Assembly: GCA_038380435.1 (NCBI GenBank)
Contig: JAWZYU010000013.1
Span: 9,623,901 to 9,687,900 of the forward strand
Direction of reading: 5' to 3'
DNA: 64,000 nt
Source of the DNA: Ryuthela nishihirai
Taxonomy: Eukaryota > Arthropoda > Arachnida > Araneae > Heptathelidae
Under the pieces are notes generated by a model. The model worked only from the letters and a program-made list of their open reading frames with translations, had not been told where the DNA came from and ran no database searches. Within the stretch, counting starts at the first letter, position 1. Every line of letters starts with the position of its first letter. Made by a program: the position numbers and the translations under genes. Below are positions 1 to 11,907 of the stretch, one piece after another.

Positions 1-117
1 CATCAGACAAAAAATTAGTCACCCTGGATGAATGGTCACCTAATAGCACGTAACCCTCCGTGCGACCGAAGAACAGACGAAATCCTGTCTGGCCTGGATG
101 CCACCAGTGTGCGGATG

Positions 118-330
118 TAAAAAAAATAAAAAAATAAATACCCCCTCAAGCAGCTGCTTGCCACAGAGGTCTGACAGGAGCCTGTCAGTTTATATGCCAT
201 AGTAGAAGGTCTGAGAGGATGGCAGGACCTCAGCAGAAAAACGACACATACATCCATGCCTTACCCGGGGCTCGAACCCAGGTCCCTTAGATCAGTAGCC
301 AAGCACGCTAACCACTCGGCCATGGGACGG
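118..330 (-). mobile_element. tRNA-derived SINE (family B), copy 1
   Basis: Read on the minus strand, the right end is tRNA-like: an A box (GTGGCCGAGTGGTTAGCG type) and a B box (GGTTCGAGCCCC type), as in class II tRNA-Ser/Leu-like genes. The body ends at the left in an A/T-rich tail preceded by the palindrome CAAGCAGCTGCTTG. It sits directly next to a second copy, and both interrupt the Tc1 element. Confidence 0.8.
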
Positions 331-535
331 CTTAAATAAATAAATACCCCCTCAAGCAGCTGCTTGCCACAGAGGTCTGACAGGAGCCTGTCAGTTTATA
401 TGCCACAGTAGGAGATCTGAGAGGATGGCAGGACCTCAGCAGAAAAACGACACACACATCCATGCCTAATCTGGGGCTCGAACCCAGGTCCCTTAGATCA
501 GTAGCCAAGCGTGCTAACCACTCGGCCACGGGACG
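331..535 (-). mobile_element. tRNA-derived SINE (family B), copy 2
   Basis: This is a near-identical tandem neighbour of the copy at 118-330, with the same tRNA-like head (A and B boxes on the minus strand), body and CAAGCAGCTGCTTG-containing tail. Head-to-tail SINE pairs can arise when one copy inserts into the A-rich tail of another. Confidence 0.8.
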
Positions 536-544
536 TAGTGCCCC

Positions 545-1360
545 TCAATCTTCATCCCCTCTTCCAGCAGCAAATGCCGCAGTTCGGCCAGATTGGCTGG
601 ATGGCTGGGACGGCGCTTCACTCGTTGCTTCCAAATAGTCCCACAAGTTTTCTATGGGATTCAAATCAGGAGATTTGGCAGGCCAGTCGAGATGTTCGAA
701 GGCTTCAAAATGCTCGTCATGCCAATCCGACACGCTTCGAGCCCTGTGCACGCGACAATTGTCGTCTTGGAAGACTGGGGTATCCTTCTGGTGTTCACTG
801 TGGAGATGCTGCACAAATGGCAGCTTGTGGTCGTCCAGTAACTCCATATAGTCCTTCTGGTTCAATTGTGACGTCACCGCAACCAAAGGACTCATTTCCT
901 CGTAGGTAAAACACCCCAGAACATCAAAGAGCCTCCTCTAACTTGAACAGAACCTTGCACACAGTTCGCATGGAAGGCTTCAAGCGGCTTATGATGTACT
1001 CGTTGCCTCGCATAAATTCGAGTACTAGCGAAAACGTGACTCATTCAACCAGATCACACGCTTCCAAAAGTCAACAGTCCAGTCTTTGTGGCGCCGCGCC
1101 CACTGTAGCCGTGAAACCTTGTGCAGAGCTGTTAACATGGGTCTCTTCTGCGGTACTCTGCTCCAACTTCATTCGGAAACAGCTTGTTGTAGGCCTGCAT
1201 TGACCGACTGGAGCAATTCCTGCCTCGTTGCACAGCGGTTTGCCCTAACAGTGCGTGACACACTGTGGTGGTCCCTATTGGTGAGCACAGTCTTTCTGTC
1301 GCAGTTCTGGCGACGATTAGCGGTGGACTGCGATGTACGGCGATGTATAGCGCACGGCAC
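545..1360 (-). pseudogene. Tc1-type transposase remnant
   Basis: The minus-strand reading frame at 545-895 shows the C-terminal half of a Tc1 DDE transposase: a FQDDN block (second catalytic Asp region) followed by WPAKSPDLNPIENLWD, the signature around the last acidic residue. Further N-terminal sequence on the same strand (1169-1360) is in another frame and contains basic, helix-turn-helix-like sequence. The frame is broken between the two blocks, so no full transposase can be made. Such proteins cut and paste DNA at TA sites; this copy is a relic. Confidence 0.75.
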
Positions 1361-1640
1361 AGCTATTTGTAGGACGAGTTTATTACTGGTGCGCCCTCTG
1401 TTGCTGTCAAACGGAAGTAACCCTCTTACGGCGGGAGATGAGTAATTTTTTGTCCAGTGAGTTATATTTACAATAGTAAAAATTTTATTATGCTTGGGTA
1501 CAACCAGAATTTGTGTTTGGGAAGGAGATTACATATCAAATCTAATTCGTGCAATTTCGTTACAAAATAAGATCGTAAAAATATGCTTTACTTTAAACAT
1601 GAAAATCTGTCTATCTTGTATAGAAGTAATTCTACATATA

Positions 1641-1974
1641 CAGTGGACCCCCGATATAACGCGCATGTCGGGCGGAAAACAACACCCGCGTTATAAGGTG
1701 AATCGCGTTATACCGAGTGGCGCGGTGGCGACACAATAAATTTCACACTGTAAGCTTTTCTTTTACTCATCATGCATACAATAATTAAACACTATTCAAA
1801 ATACATGCAGGAACTCAATACATACACAATTACTCAATACACAGTAACAATAAAATGCGATTCTCACTAACGCCGCACGGACCTGTATAAACATGTTTGA
1901 ACTTATCGCGAACATCGCCCGCGCTATAACCGAGTGCGCGGTATAGCGAGCAGCGCTATAACGAAGGTCCACTG
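1641..1974. mobile_element. MITE with pogo/Tigger-like inverted repeats
   Basis: The ends are inverted repeats: cagtggaccc plus gatataacgcg at the left, and cgctataacgaaggtccactg at the right. TA dinucleotides flank both ends (1639-1640 and 1975-1976), as expected for Tc1/mariner/pogo insertion. The interior has repeated 'gcgttata/gtatagcg' motifs and no coding capacity. CAGTGGACC plus a TTATAACG-type motif resembles Tigger/pogo termini; the family call rests on that similarity. Confidence 0.75.
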
Positions 1975-2439
1975 TATTAGCACTAAGAAAAAGTTCCCTG
2001 CACAAAGTTTTGTTATTTCTTCTCAATCATTGGGAATGGTTTAGTACATAAAGTAAGGTGTACATAAAGCTCTAGATTTACGGAATTAGTTCTGTTGTTC
2101 AGAGTTTATGTGTCAGAGACACATTTCATACCTAGCACCATATACGAGGTTAAGTTTGAAAGTTACCAGTTTGTTCCCGTTCACGTTAACAAGTGGGCTG
2201 AACCACCATTACACGTTAGTACCAGATAGTGTCACTAAGTGGCAGCAGTCATCACCGTTACAGACCCGTGCTGTGAACATCGTGAAGGTACTGCACGTGT
2301 GGCAGAAAAAGTACAGCTCAGAGGTAAAAGCACGTGTTCGCGAGGCTGAAGATTCGAGCAGTAATTCGGTTTCTGTGGTCACAGAACAACACCCAACTGG
2401 TGGAGATCTATCGACAGCCCGTGGCTGTGCACGGCCCGG

Positions 2440-2825
2440 GTTGGGTTTTACCTTTGAGTGACGCTTTTTGCACACAATGAACTTAATGGCAAGGACATCG
2501 AGGACTCAGAGAAGGTTGGGGGTAAGGGACCCACTGGAAAGCTATTGGAAGACAGATGGTAGCCCCCCATTAAGGCCATCCAGCATGTTTTCTAATGTGC
2601 ATAGGGTCCCCCGCACACGGAGCAATGCTCCTCGCTGTCTAATGGCCTACACCTACTACGGAGAGACGGTGGCGGTCTCTTCAAACCCATCGGTGTCCAG
2701 TACTGACCGAGAGGAGTGGAGTTTCGGGAATATAAATCTTAACGCTGGCCCAGCTGGGACTCGAACCCGAGAACTGTAAACCACGATCCTGGTGCACTAG
2801 CGACTGAGCCCCCGTCATCCCCATG
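2440..2825 (-). mobile_element. tRNA-Met-derived SINE (family A), diverged full copy
   Basis: This is the full-length form of a SINE found at least seven times here. On the minus strand it starts with a tRNA-like head (B box GTTCGAGTCCC type near 2755) and continues into a long body with the 'taacgtcccatcc'-type core, here diverged. Flanks carry a target-site duplication of about 14 bp with two mismatches (2426-2439 and 2826-2839). Divergence from the other copies suggests an older insertion. Confidence 0.75.
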
Positions 2826-2839
2826 TGTGTACGGCTCGG

Positions 2840-3300
2840 ATGACTTGCCATTGCAACATGCAAGGATATGGTCACGTGACTCTAGTGGATTAGGACAGAA
2901 GGAAAGAACTGAAGGCGATGCTATCTGTTGGACAATGCCGTTAATGAGGAAGTGAGAAAGTGGATTCAGGAGTAGGACTTAACCTCCAATTGGAAAGTCT
3001 TCAATAAGCGGATCAAATGTTACGAAAAGCGACTCAACAAGTGTGGCTACCTGATCTACACAGAAATTAAATAGGGAACTTATTGTCGAATATTTAACCC
3101 TTTGACACATCAACTAACGAATCTTATTATTTTCACATGTTTTAAGCCTAAATTTTAAGAATACCTTACTAGGATGGATAATGTCGAATATTCTTTAACA
3201 TTTTCAAATTATTTAATATTGTTTTAACTTCTCATGTGATTTTTATCCATGTGAAAGATTCATATGAAATTATATTCATTGCCTCGACAAATTTTACAAA
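2840..3300. other. AT-rich DNA, nothing recognised
   Basis: I see no gene, terminal repeat or coding remnant that I can support here. Confidence 0.5.
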
Positions 3301-3311
3301 TTAAAAGCAAA

Positions 3312-3497
3312 TTGAAAATAAATTATCCCTCAAACAGGTGCTTGTTACAGAAGTCTGAGAGTCAATATGCTGTAGAGAAGATCTGTGTGGAAAAGGGACC
3401 TCAGCAGAAAGACAAAAATATCCATACCTTATCCAGGGTTCGAACCCTGTGTCTCCTTAGTAGACAAGTACGCTAACCACTCGGTCACAAGGACCGG
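3312..3497 (-). mobile_element. SINE family B, degenerate copy
   Basis: It is recognisable by the diverged tail (cctcaaacaggtgcttgtt), the 'acctcagcagaaa' body and a tRNA-like head with B box (GGTTCGAACCCTG) and 'gctaaccactcggtcac'. It is clearly more diverged than the copies at 118-535. Confidence 0.7.
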
Positions 3498-3499
3498 TA

Positions 3500-4680
3500 A
3501 ATTTTTAAGGACCTCAAATTTACCCTTTTGGAAATATTTAAGTGCCAATAAATTGGTAAATTTCTTTGCTAATCTGTTTCCTTTATTTCAATTCCCATTG
3601 AAAGAAACTATGTAAAGTGATCTATCTGTGAAAGAACTGATATAAATTATCTCCACAAACATTTCGACTCTAGCACGTGCACTGCCTCTAGCTATGTCCT
3701 ATGAAGCCCGTCTCTTTCATGCAGCAACTGATTGAGTAGTCGGCAACGACTCCAAAGTCTCGCCTGCCTAGTCAAGAAAGACTACCTGGAGTCGTTCTAT
3801 ATCTCAGTAGCATCTATTCCACTCTAGTCAGGAACGACTTCACTCTGTTTGTAGAAAAAAGGGGCATTCGATATTTATTACACTTCTTTGGTAAGACGGG
3901 CATGCGGAAGTCAGAAGGAGTCTGAGTTGCTTTTGCTCTGAGAGGCACATTTTTGGATACAGCGGACTAAATGGTCCGTTCACACCGACCGAAGGAGACA
4001 ACCGTTAGGTGTGGCTCTCGTGCATACGGAGCGATGGCTTATGGGATGCTAAGTGATGGATGCGATGTTACAAGAGAAAATCTCAGCTCGGACGAAGTTG
4101 AAGCTGGAACTTGGAAACATCAGATTAGAAGCGTAGCGACTACGTGAACTGAGCCAATCGCCGCTCCGACATTGAAGTCATAAACCACTCTAAGCAACAT
4201 ATGATCCCGAATGTTGAACTGTAGACGAAAGGAATGAGTTATTAACAGTGTGCCTAAATGGAATGAAGGCAAAAAACTGCAGACTTAGAATGAGTTGAGT
4301 GAGCAATGTGAAACGGAATCTTGTTAGACATGTCTTGCAGGTGGTGAAAAGCATTTAAAATATTGCTTTGGATAAACGCATGGAAAAAACAAATTTCATT
4401 CTGGTTAGAACTTGTATAATTATGGTTGCGTGAGGATTATTTATCTATATTTTTAAAGCTAAGAGCATCCAAGTTCACCCGTGAGAGAAGGCGTGGGGCA
4501 AATACCATTGTTTCTGATTTAATATTATTAATTTCATGCTGATGAATCGTGGTTCAAGTGAGACGAAGTGGGTCCTGCAAAATGTCAGTCAAGATGCTCT
4601 CTTTGAATCATTTTACTCCATTTGAAGGTTTGCGAGATCAAATACTTGTCAATATAAAGCATTTTGTTTACCAATCCCTA
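3500..4680. other. Intergenic DNA, no gene recognised
   Basis: The stretch has no ORF with recognisable sequence. Several short inverted 'gtcgttcct / aggaacgac' motifs occur around 3740-3840, too irregular to call an element. Confidence 0.4.
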
Positions 4681-5349
4681 GTGATGACGTACGGAACCGG
4701 TCAGGTCTAGCACCTAATGTCCGGCCTCGCCTTCTCGTGGTGTATCTTTCAAAAGACATATTCTCTTTTGAAAGGATGGGAGGGAACAGATGGAGAGAGC
4801 TGCCAGCTCAGTGTGGCCTACTGATCTGGCCATCTGTGACCACTTTTTTTTTTCAACCCTGATGAGGAGTGGTCAACTTCACAGGTCCCTGGTTCTGACC
4901 ATTTATACCCATTAGACTGGTTTATGGATTTAAGCTTGATTATGGATCCTGGACTTGCTCCACTGGTGGGCCTCTGTTGAGGGAGAATCTGACTCTGTGT
5001 TTTCTGTTTGCTTCTGGGTTGCCAGCCCTAAGTGAACAGAGGCACGGGATATCGTATATCAGCTGGTGGATAATCCTGATCAGAGGCTATCGCAGGTACC
5101 TGAACCTCACTTAGCTAGTTGGGCATCGTCAATCCTAAACTGGAGTAATATGTCTCAGGCAGGCCATATGGCTCTTGAAAAGGTGGTGCCCGAAGTTCCT
5201 ACCAGCATCGGTGACTTCAGCCTTTAGCGGAGGAGGAATAGGTCTTTGCCAAATGCCCGCGATCGGGGGCTGTTTGATATTGTTAGCCCTACCTATCTCA
5301 ATAAACCTAGTTTCTTAAAAAATCCTACTAATCATTTTCTCTCTGCAGG

Positions 5350-8300
5350 TACGTGGAATGTGAGGAAATTACACAGAGATTATTCTCATGATGTCCTCAC
5401 GCAGAAATTCCATTGATATAATCTAGACATTCTAGGCTACCAGATGGACAGGTAAAGGTGAGATACTTAAAATAACTTCAAATTTCTCTTTTAGAGGAGG
5501 GAGGATGGGAAGCATCTCCAAGGTGTAGGTTTGCTTCTCAGCAGACACACCAGTGATGCTCTTCTAGGATATGACTACATTAATGAAAGATTTCTTACAG
5601 CAAAATTTAAAACAAAAATAAAAGACTTCAATGTCGTCTGTTGTAATGCCCCCACAGAGGACTCTGATGAGAACGAGAAAGATGCGTTTTACAGCCAGCT
5701 TCAGGATATTTTGAATTCTGTGAAGAAAGGAGATATTTCTCTTGTGCTAGGTGGGTTGGGTTGTTTTACCTCTGAGCGTCAATTTTTTGCACACCATGAG
5801 CTAAATGGCCAGACCACATGGACCCCGAAGGCTCAGAAAAGGTCGGGGGGATGGGATCCACTGGAACAGCTGTTGGGAGACAGATGGTAGCCTCCCGTCA
5901 AGCGTGTTCTTTAACGTGCACAGAGTATGGACTCCCGCACATGGGGCCACGGCTTAACGTCCCTTCCGAAGGACGGTGGCCTTTCCAAGCCCACTGGTGT
6001 CCCCTACTGACCTTGGACAGGGTGGCTGTGCTAGGTGACTTCAATGCTAAAGTTGGTACTGACTCTAATCTTTGGGCAGGACTGTTAGGTCGCTTTGGCA
6101 TTGGTTGTTCCAATGGCAATGGGGAACGTCTTCTACAGGTAAGTAAACTTAATTGTTTGCAAATAACTAACACATAATACAAACACCGGGGCATTTATAA
6201 ATATACATGGGTTTCACCTGATGGGTTGCATAGGAATATGATAGATTATATTTTAATTAACAGCAAATGGGCTAGTTCAGTTAGCAATACCAGATCATAC
6301 AGGGGAGACGAAATTGGGTCTGACCATTACCTGGTCAAAAGTGTTTTGCAGCTGAAGCTTAAGAAATTTTGTGCTAACGTTAAAAAAATTAGTTATTCAA
6401 CTGAATGCCTGAAAGATCCAAGTATAGCCAAAACATACCATGATAGAGTCGTTGTAACAATCGTGGTATGGTTACTGCTGTAGCTGAGAAAGAATGGAAT
6501 CATTTTAAACAGGCTTTTCTTGAAATCAACAGAACTCTTTTGGGTAAAAGGGAACAGAGGAAACAAAATTATTTGAGTGATAAGGCTATGGAACTTATTT
6601 CTGAAAGAAGGAAGTGCAGGATTAATATGAATCAACATCTTACTAGTCCTAACAGAAGGCATTACAATGAGCTTAATAAAAATGTAAAGGATCAGTTAAC
6701 AGCTGATAAGAATCTTTGGCTTGATAGCTTGGCTGACAAAGCAGAGGAAGCAGCTAGACAGCACAACAGCAGGGGGTTGTACCAGATTGTTAATGTTTTA
6801 TGCGGGAAGAAACAGACAGGTACACAGCGATTAAGGGATAAACATGGCAAGGTGGTTGAAGGTGAGGATTCTCTGATGACTAGGTGGGTTGAGCTAAATG
6901 ATGTGACTATTTCTGGCTTTTATGATGGCCCTATATCACATTCCGAAGTCGCATTTCATATGATCTAACAATCTGATCTGTATCTCTAAAACTGCATAAA
7001 TCTCCAGGGCTGGATGAAATCACCACTGAAATGCTTAGAACTGGGAACATTTACGTTGTCACATGGCTGACTGAAATTTTGAAAAATTTTTATGATAAAG
7101 GTGTTGTTCCTAAGGATTTTACTACAGCTATCATTGTCCCAATTTTTAAAAAAGGTGATCGCAGTTCTTGTGAGAATTATAGGGGAATTAGTTTACTTTC
7201 TGTTCCAGGTAAAGTTCTTTGCATGTTTTTACTTAATAGAATTAAGAATTTTGGTTGATGGACAACTGTGTGATGAATAGTGTGGATTCAGAAGTGGTAG
7301 GGGATGTATTGATCAAATATTTTCACTTAGGCAGATTTTTGAGAAATGTTTAGAGTTTCAGAAACCTGTGGTTGCTAGTTTTACAGATTTCAGAAAGGCT
7401 TTTGACTCTGTTGATCGTCATAATTTGTGGTTGATTGTTAGATCATATGGAACCTGATAAGTTAGTTAGTGTAATGAAAGCTCTCTGTAATAACACTGAG
7501 TCTTGTGTGAGAGTTGGTACATCTTGCAGCGATTGGTTTAGCATTGCTAATGGAGTTAGACAAGGGTGCATTTTGTCTTCTTTTTCTCTTTAGTTATTGA
7601 TTATGTAATGCGAAATTCTTTGCGAGGGAAAGATTTTGGCCTTAAATAGTCTAGAGATTTCAAAATTTCTGATTTAGATTATGAAGATGATTTGCCTCTG
7701 TAGGCTATTGATGCTGATGAGATGAATTCGTTCATTAGGGCTGTTGGTGAGACTGGTAATAGAATATGTTTGGTGATAAACAGGTAAAAAACTAAAATGA
7801 TGAAAATTGGTCAGGCTGATGGTGCTTCAGTTGCGTTGAATGGCTGCACTCTTGAGCAAGTGCCTCAGTTTAATTATCTTGGGATCTATGTAACAGATAC
7901 TGGTGATGTACAGCATCAGATAAATAGAAGAATAGGAATTGCTGCTGGGACTTTTAAGAATCTATGGACAGTATGGAAAAATAGACGTATTCACCTAAAG
8001 ACTAAAATTAGGTTGTATAACAGTTTCGTTCTTTCTATGGTTAGTTATGGTAGCGAAACATGGACCCTTTGTAAGCAGGATAACAAGAAACTTGATGCCT
8101 TTGATTCTAAGATGCTTATGCAGTATCTTGGGCAATAGGTGGTTCGACTTTGTAAGTAATGATGAGGTTAGAAGAAGGAGTCATCAACCTCTTTTGAGCA
8201 GCACATTGTGCAGAGAGAGACTGCGTTGGTTTGGCCATGTTGCCCGTATGCATAGCTGCAGATTAGCAAAGAGGATTATGAACAGTGTGCCTAAGGGTTT

Positions 8301-8545
8301 CAGAAAATGGGGGAGACCTAGGAAGGTATAATGGTTAATTGTTAGATCATATGGAACACCTAATATAACTAATGAATACAGATAATCACCCATAGACTGA
8401 TATAGTCTGATATAGTCTGAACCAGGCTATCGGCAGACAATGTCAAGCAGGACCTTGCTGGAATTGGCCTAGAGTGACCAAAGGCAGCAGCAGTTGCTCA
8501 GAACAGACATGTCTGGAGAGGAAAATTACACAGTCTGGTTGGACC
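5350..8545 (+). pseudogene. LINE endonuclease/reverse transcriptase ORF, broken
   Basis: Conserved blocks appear in changing frames. Endonuclease: GDFNAKVG at about 6030-6060 and SDHYLVK near 6320. RT: FKKGDRSSCENYRGISLL near 7150-7200, GFRSGR near 7285, FRKAFDSVDR (with the catalytic-palm Asp) near 7395, and GVRQGCILS near 7550. The YADD-equivalent near 7680 is decayed (in this copy a stop follows YEDDLPL). A C-terminal SYGSETWTL block lies at about 8045. Stops, frameshifts and a nested SINE make it inactive. An intact copy would nick DNA and copy its RNA by target-primed reverse transcription. Confidence 0.85.
5753..6026 (-). mobile_element. SINE family A, 5'-truncated, nested in LINE
   Basis: The body of the family A SINE is present but the tRNA-like head is missing. 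A direct 10-bp target-site duplication, tgtgctaggt, flanks it (5743-5752 and 6027-6036). Removing the insert restores the LINE endonuclease reading LVLGDFNAK, so insertion followed LINE integration or occurred on a progenitor. Confidence 0.9.
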
Positions 8546-8560
8546 TCTGTATCCCATGAC

Positions 8561-11100
8561 TGCATGAGGAGTTTTATGTTATTTATTACCTACAAATAAA
8601 CTGAAAACCCGTTGGGTGGATTCTCTGGCGACAAAGACAGTCGGCGCTGTGGTACAGATATAGGTGTAAGGAAGTATGAGCTATCCATGAGACTGTTAAT
8701 GCAAATCATAAATAGGTTGAAATTTTTTATAAGCAGACAAGTGCAAACGAGTATAGAGGAATATATACGTAGGGGAATAGGCATCTTGTTCATAAAAGTT
8801 GGTTTAGTAGAGGATATACCAGGTGGCGATGGATTAGCTCGCTTCACTCTTCACCTAAATGATCCAGGCATGCCTATTTGGTTTTTTGTGACTGTCTGCA
8901 GAAGAAGTCTCTCTTTCCATGCACACTTTCTCTATGACGTCTGTGACAAGCAGCTGCTTGAGGTGGAATTCATTTTTTTTCACTTATGCCAAAAGGAAAA
9001 ACTTTTTTCATAACTTAAAATTCCAGCGCGTTGCAGAGGCAAAGAAGTTCAGATTGCGCAGAATCACACAGAAAGGCTCGAGACAGTCATATCAAGAGAA
9101 TATGCTCGAATGTCGAAATGTGCGATTTCAAGCGTCGGATGGAGGTAGCAGACCATTTATTGATGGGATAGGGGGAAGGGTGGGGGCGGGGGAGAATGGG
9201 GCATGGAAATAGCAACGGATCAATTTTATGTGAATTCCGGGCAGATTCAGAGCGCACAACTTCTTAAGGGAGTCTTTTAAGGTTAATAATGAGAGTTTGG
9301 TCTCGGTCGAATTTACATAAATTTCTATTTTCAACAGATCTTTAATTCCCCCTCAATCTCCTCTCCATAAAAAGCCTTTTTAATAAGTAACCGATCATCG
9401 AATGTCATTTCCTCCATCCACACAACCTCCGTCTCTTTCTAATCACGCGTCCATTAAATGTATTTTTCATCTCTTAATTTTGATGCCAAGTATTTAAAAT
9501 TACCGAAAAGCTTTTTCAAATGTGATGAGCCCCAGAGGGACTTCGATCCTGACGAGATTTGTTAGTGTTGGAATCGGGCTCTTTCCAAGTGGGAGTGAAA
9601 AGGGGCCACGATGGATTCGTGCTTTGAATCGAAATGGGAGTATGTACCGGATGTTTGAGATCAGTCAATACCTGAATGTTTTAAATGACGGAATGGTTCA
9701 ATGCTTGAAAGTTGAATTCACTAAATGTTTGAAATAACTGAATGTTCGAGTATCTGGAATTACTGAATATGTGAATGGTGCTCGAAAATTCAATCGAAGC
9801 GATTTAGATGAATTTGTCTCTTTCTTTACTCGTGTGCAATTAACATTTAAATTCTCCTAAACCTTGACTGCGAAAGATAAAGAGTCCAGTGGAGTAATAC
9901 TTAGAGAAAAAAAAAATGTCAGTTTTGTTTAATTTGCGAATGTCGTTAAGCTTCGCAGGTTTATTTAATCCTTTTGAATAATAAATTTATATAATTCAGA
10001 TTATTATTGTTTTTAAAATATTGTTTTGGCTCATTTACCGATTTTCGATATACTGAGGGATTTTATTGTGGTGGATTCCGGAAATTGTTTAGAGAGAAGT
10101 TTCGTGTCTAGTACATAAAAATGAATTTCAGAATTTATATTCCGCATCGCAAATGTATTTTAACTAGAAATTAATTGGTGTCTTTGACATCTCTCGATTT
10201 CTAACCCGTCTCTCCGACCTCTGTTTGACCTTGAATGCGACATTAGATCTGAAAATTCTTTTTAATTCCAAGTTTCACTGCATCAAATATTCACCAATTT
10301 TGAGCTCTTCAGCACCGGTATTTCCAATTAGACTTTTGATTTCGAAGGACCCATCGCATCTAAAATTTGGCATTAATTTCTGAGATTTATACGGCTCAGA
10401 ATATCCCCAGGAACCGATTGTTTAGCTCTCTAGCACTTACAGATCTAAATTTGACCTTGGACCTCGAAGGACCCTCCGAATCCGAAATTTCGTAACGTTC
10501 CATACTTCTAGAACCCGAAACACCCCCCCCCAGACACCAATTTTCACTTTTCTACACTCGTCGATCATGGTTGACTTCTACGTGACCTCTCTTTGACCCC
10601 CGAAGGACACGTCGGAGGTCAAATTTCGGATTTTTCCCGAGAGCTACGACCCGGATTACCCCTAGGTGCAAATTTTCAGAGCTCTACCATTTCTGCATCA
10701 TAGTGTAGTTAGAATTCGCCTGATCCCCTTCTCAGGCAGTTGACTCACAATCGTCCATATACGCATGTTAGATGATCACTGATTAATTAACTACAAATTC
10801 TGGAAAAATTGACAGAATGTATGTAACAACATATCCTCTGCTTTCTTCTTTGCCTACTCCGCTATCACGTGACCTGAAGGTGAATCACTCTCCCCATATC
10901 TGAATGAACGCTGCCAAGTCAACAGTAGATTCGATCTTCAGCTGGGTGGGATTTGAGCGCGCGATTGTCATTGGTTATGAGGAGGTCGTCGGTTAGCACT
11001 CTTCACTATCAAGGAAGCAGACAAGTTTCTATTGGTTGGGGGCGTGGGGTGACAAAAATTACCAATGGTGAAATAATACCCTTGCGAAGCCTAAAAAAAT
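8561..11100. other. Intergenic DNA with a diverged repeat, no gene recognised
   Basis: No ORF is convincing. A tail fragment of SINE B on the other strand (caagcagctgcttgagg) sits near 8949. From about 10190 to 10690 there are four loosely similar blocks built on 'tttgacc...cgaaggac' spaced about 110-140 bp, perhaps an old diverged tandem repeat. Confidence 0.4.
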
Positions 11101-11121
11101 TTTCTTTTTTGTTTAAAAATA

Positions 11122-11127
11122 TTTATT
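11122..11127 (-). terminator. Possible polyadenylation signal of the serine dehydratase gene
   Basis: The minus strand reads AATAAA (overlapping a second AATAAA) about 590 nt downstream of the SDS stop codon. Position and strand suit a 3' UTR end; there is no independent support. Confidence 0.3.
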
Positions 11128-11719
11128 TATTGATGAATACAAATTTTCTTTTCATCATTACATAGTAAATTTTGTATGTTTTTACTTCATCAAGTTTCCT
11201 TCACGAGAAGGAGACATCTTTCTCCCTTCCTGTGGAGACTCTCGGTCCATTGTGTGGATGCAATTACATCAAGAAGCTAACTTGCAGATCAAGTGATTCA
11301 AGGATCAAGGCTCGTGCAAAACAACAAAAAAGATCTGCTGCGTACAGTTGCCCGAGTATCGGTCAGAAGAGATCGACATTTCGTCTCAAGGGAATCCGAT
11401 TCTGGAACATTTGCCATCACGCTGCTTATCAGCTGATGGCAACTTCTTGGTTAATCTGTTGCATCTTCCTCCCCTTGAGAAACGAAGGATTCTTTTGCTC
11501 CTCTGAAATGTGACGAATGTTCGTCGAATTTTCTTGAGAGGCTTTTTGGGAGCATTTCTTGAGAGGCTTTTTGAAAAGACGATAAGAGAAGAAAAGGAAG
11601 AATGAAATAAAGTTGAACGATTTCAAATGGAAACATCGAGAATGACGACGACGCCACGAACTAGGTCCGAGACATTTCAATGCAACCGGAAGCACGTCCA
11701 AGAGGAGGCAATTGCTGCT

Positions 11720-11907
11720 CTAGAGAGAAAACCTTTCTTTCCACTGGAGCAGTTGCTCGAGGGTGACCGAACTTCCTCCACAGACAACGACGACTACAGG
11801 GCCATCTCCCGCCAGCTGTCCGTCCTCAACGAGGCGGGTCACAATCCCGCTGTACACTGCAGCCAAGGCGGCGCCACAAGCAGGCTCCACTAATATGCGA
11901 TGGTCAT
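11720..11907 (-). CDS. SDS: Serine dehydratase exon 6 (residues 267-328, stop)
   Basis: The acceptor is ctcctttttcag. It encodes DHRILVEPACGAALAAVYSG, a strand ending VVVVVCGGSS (Cys309 by the pyridine ring), and the C-terminal helix TLEQLLQWKERF before TAG at 11722-11720. The stretch is noticeably more GC-rich than its surroundings. Confidence 0.93.

Larger units (their letters stand above)
1..1457 (-). mobile_element. Tc1/mariner transposon, inactive, split by two SINEs
   Basis: Imperfect terminal inverted repeats are visible: the left end near position 4 (cagacaaaaaattagtca) matches the reverse complement of the right end near 1440-1457 (gtaattttttgtcc core). The transposase remnant between them is on the minus strand. 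Two tandem tRNA-derived SINEs (118-535) interrupt the left part. The left target-site TA would lie outside or at the very edge of the window, so the left boundary is approximate. Confidence 0.75.
4690..8560 (+). mobile_element. Non-LTR retrotransposon (LINE family A), copy 1, near full length
   Basis: In order: a non-coding 5' part (about 4.69-5.34 kb), an AP-type endonuclease (starts GTWNVRKL near 5350), a linker, reverse transcriptase (about 7.0-7.65 kb), a thumb/C-terminal region (7.8-8.34 kb), and a C-terminal tail with a WRGKLHS-type motif near 8510. The layout and motifs suit RTE/BovB-like or related endonuclease-RT elements; the clade is uncertain. A 274-bp SINE is nested at 5753-6026. 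Copies 2 and 3 are at about 16.4 kb and 33.7-36.8 kb. Confidence 0.85.

Noticed and set aside
8590..9334. ORFs of 70-130 codons on both strands
   Set aside because: Composition and lack of motifs fit chance frames next to the LINE end; no homology recognised.
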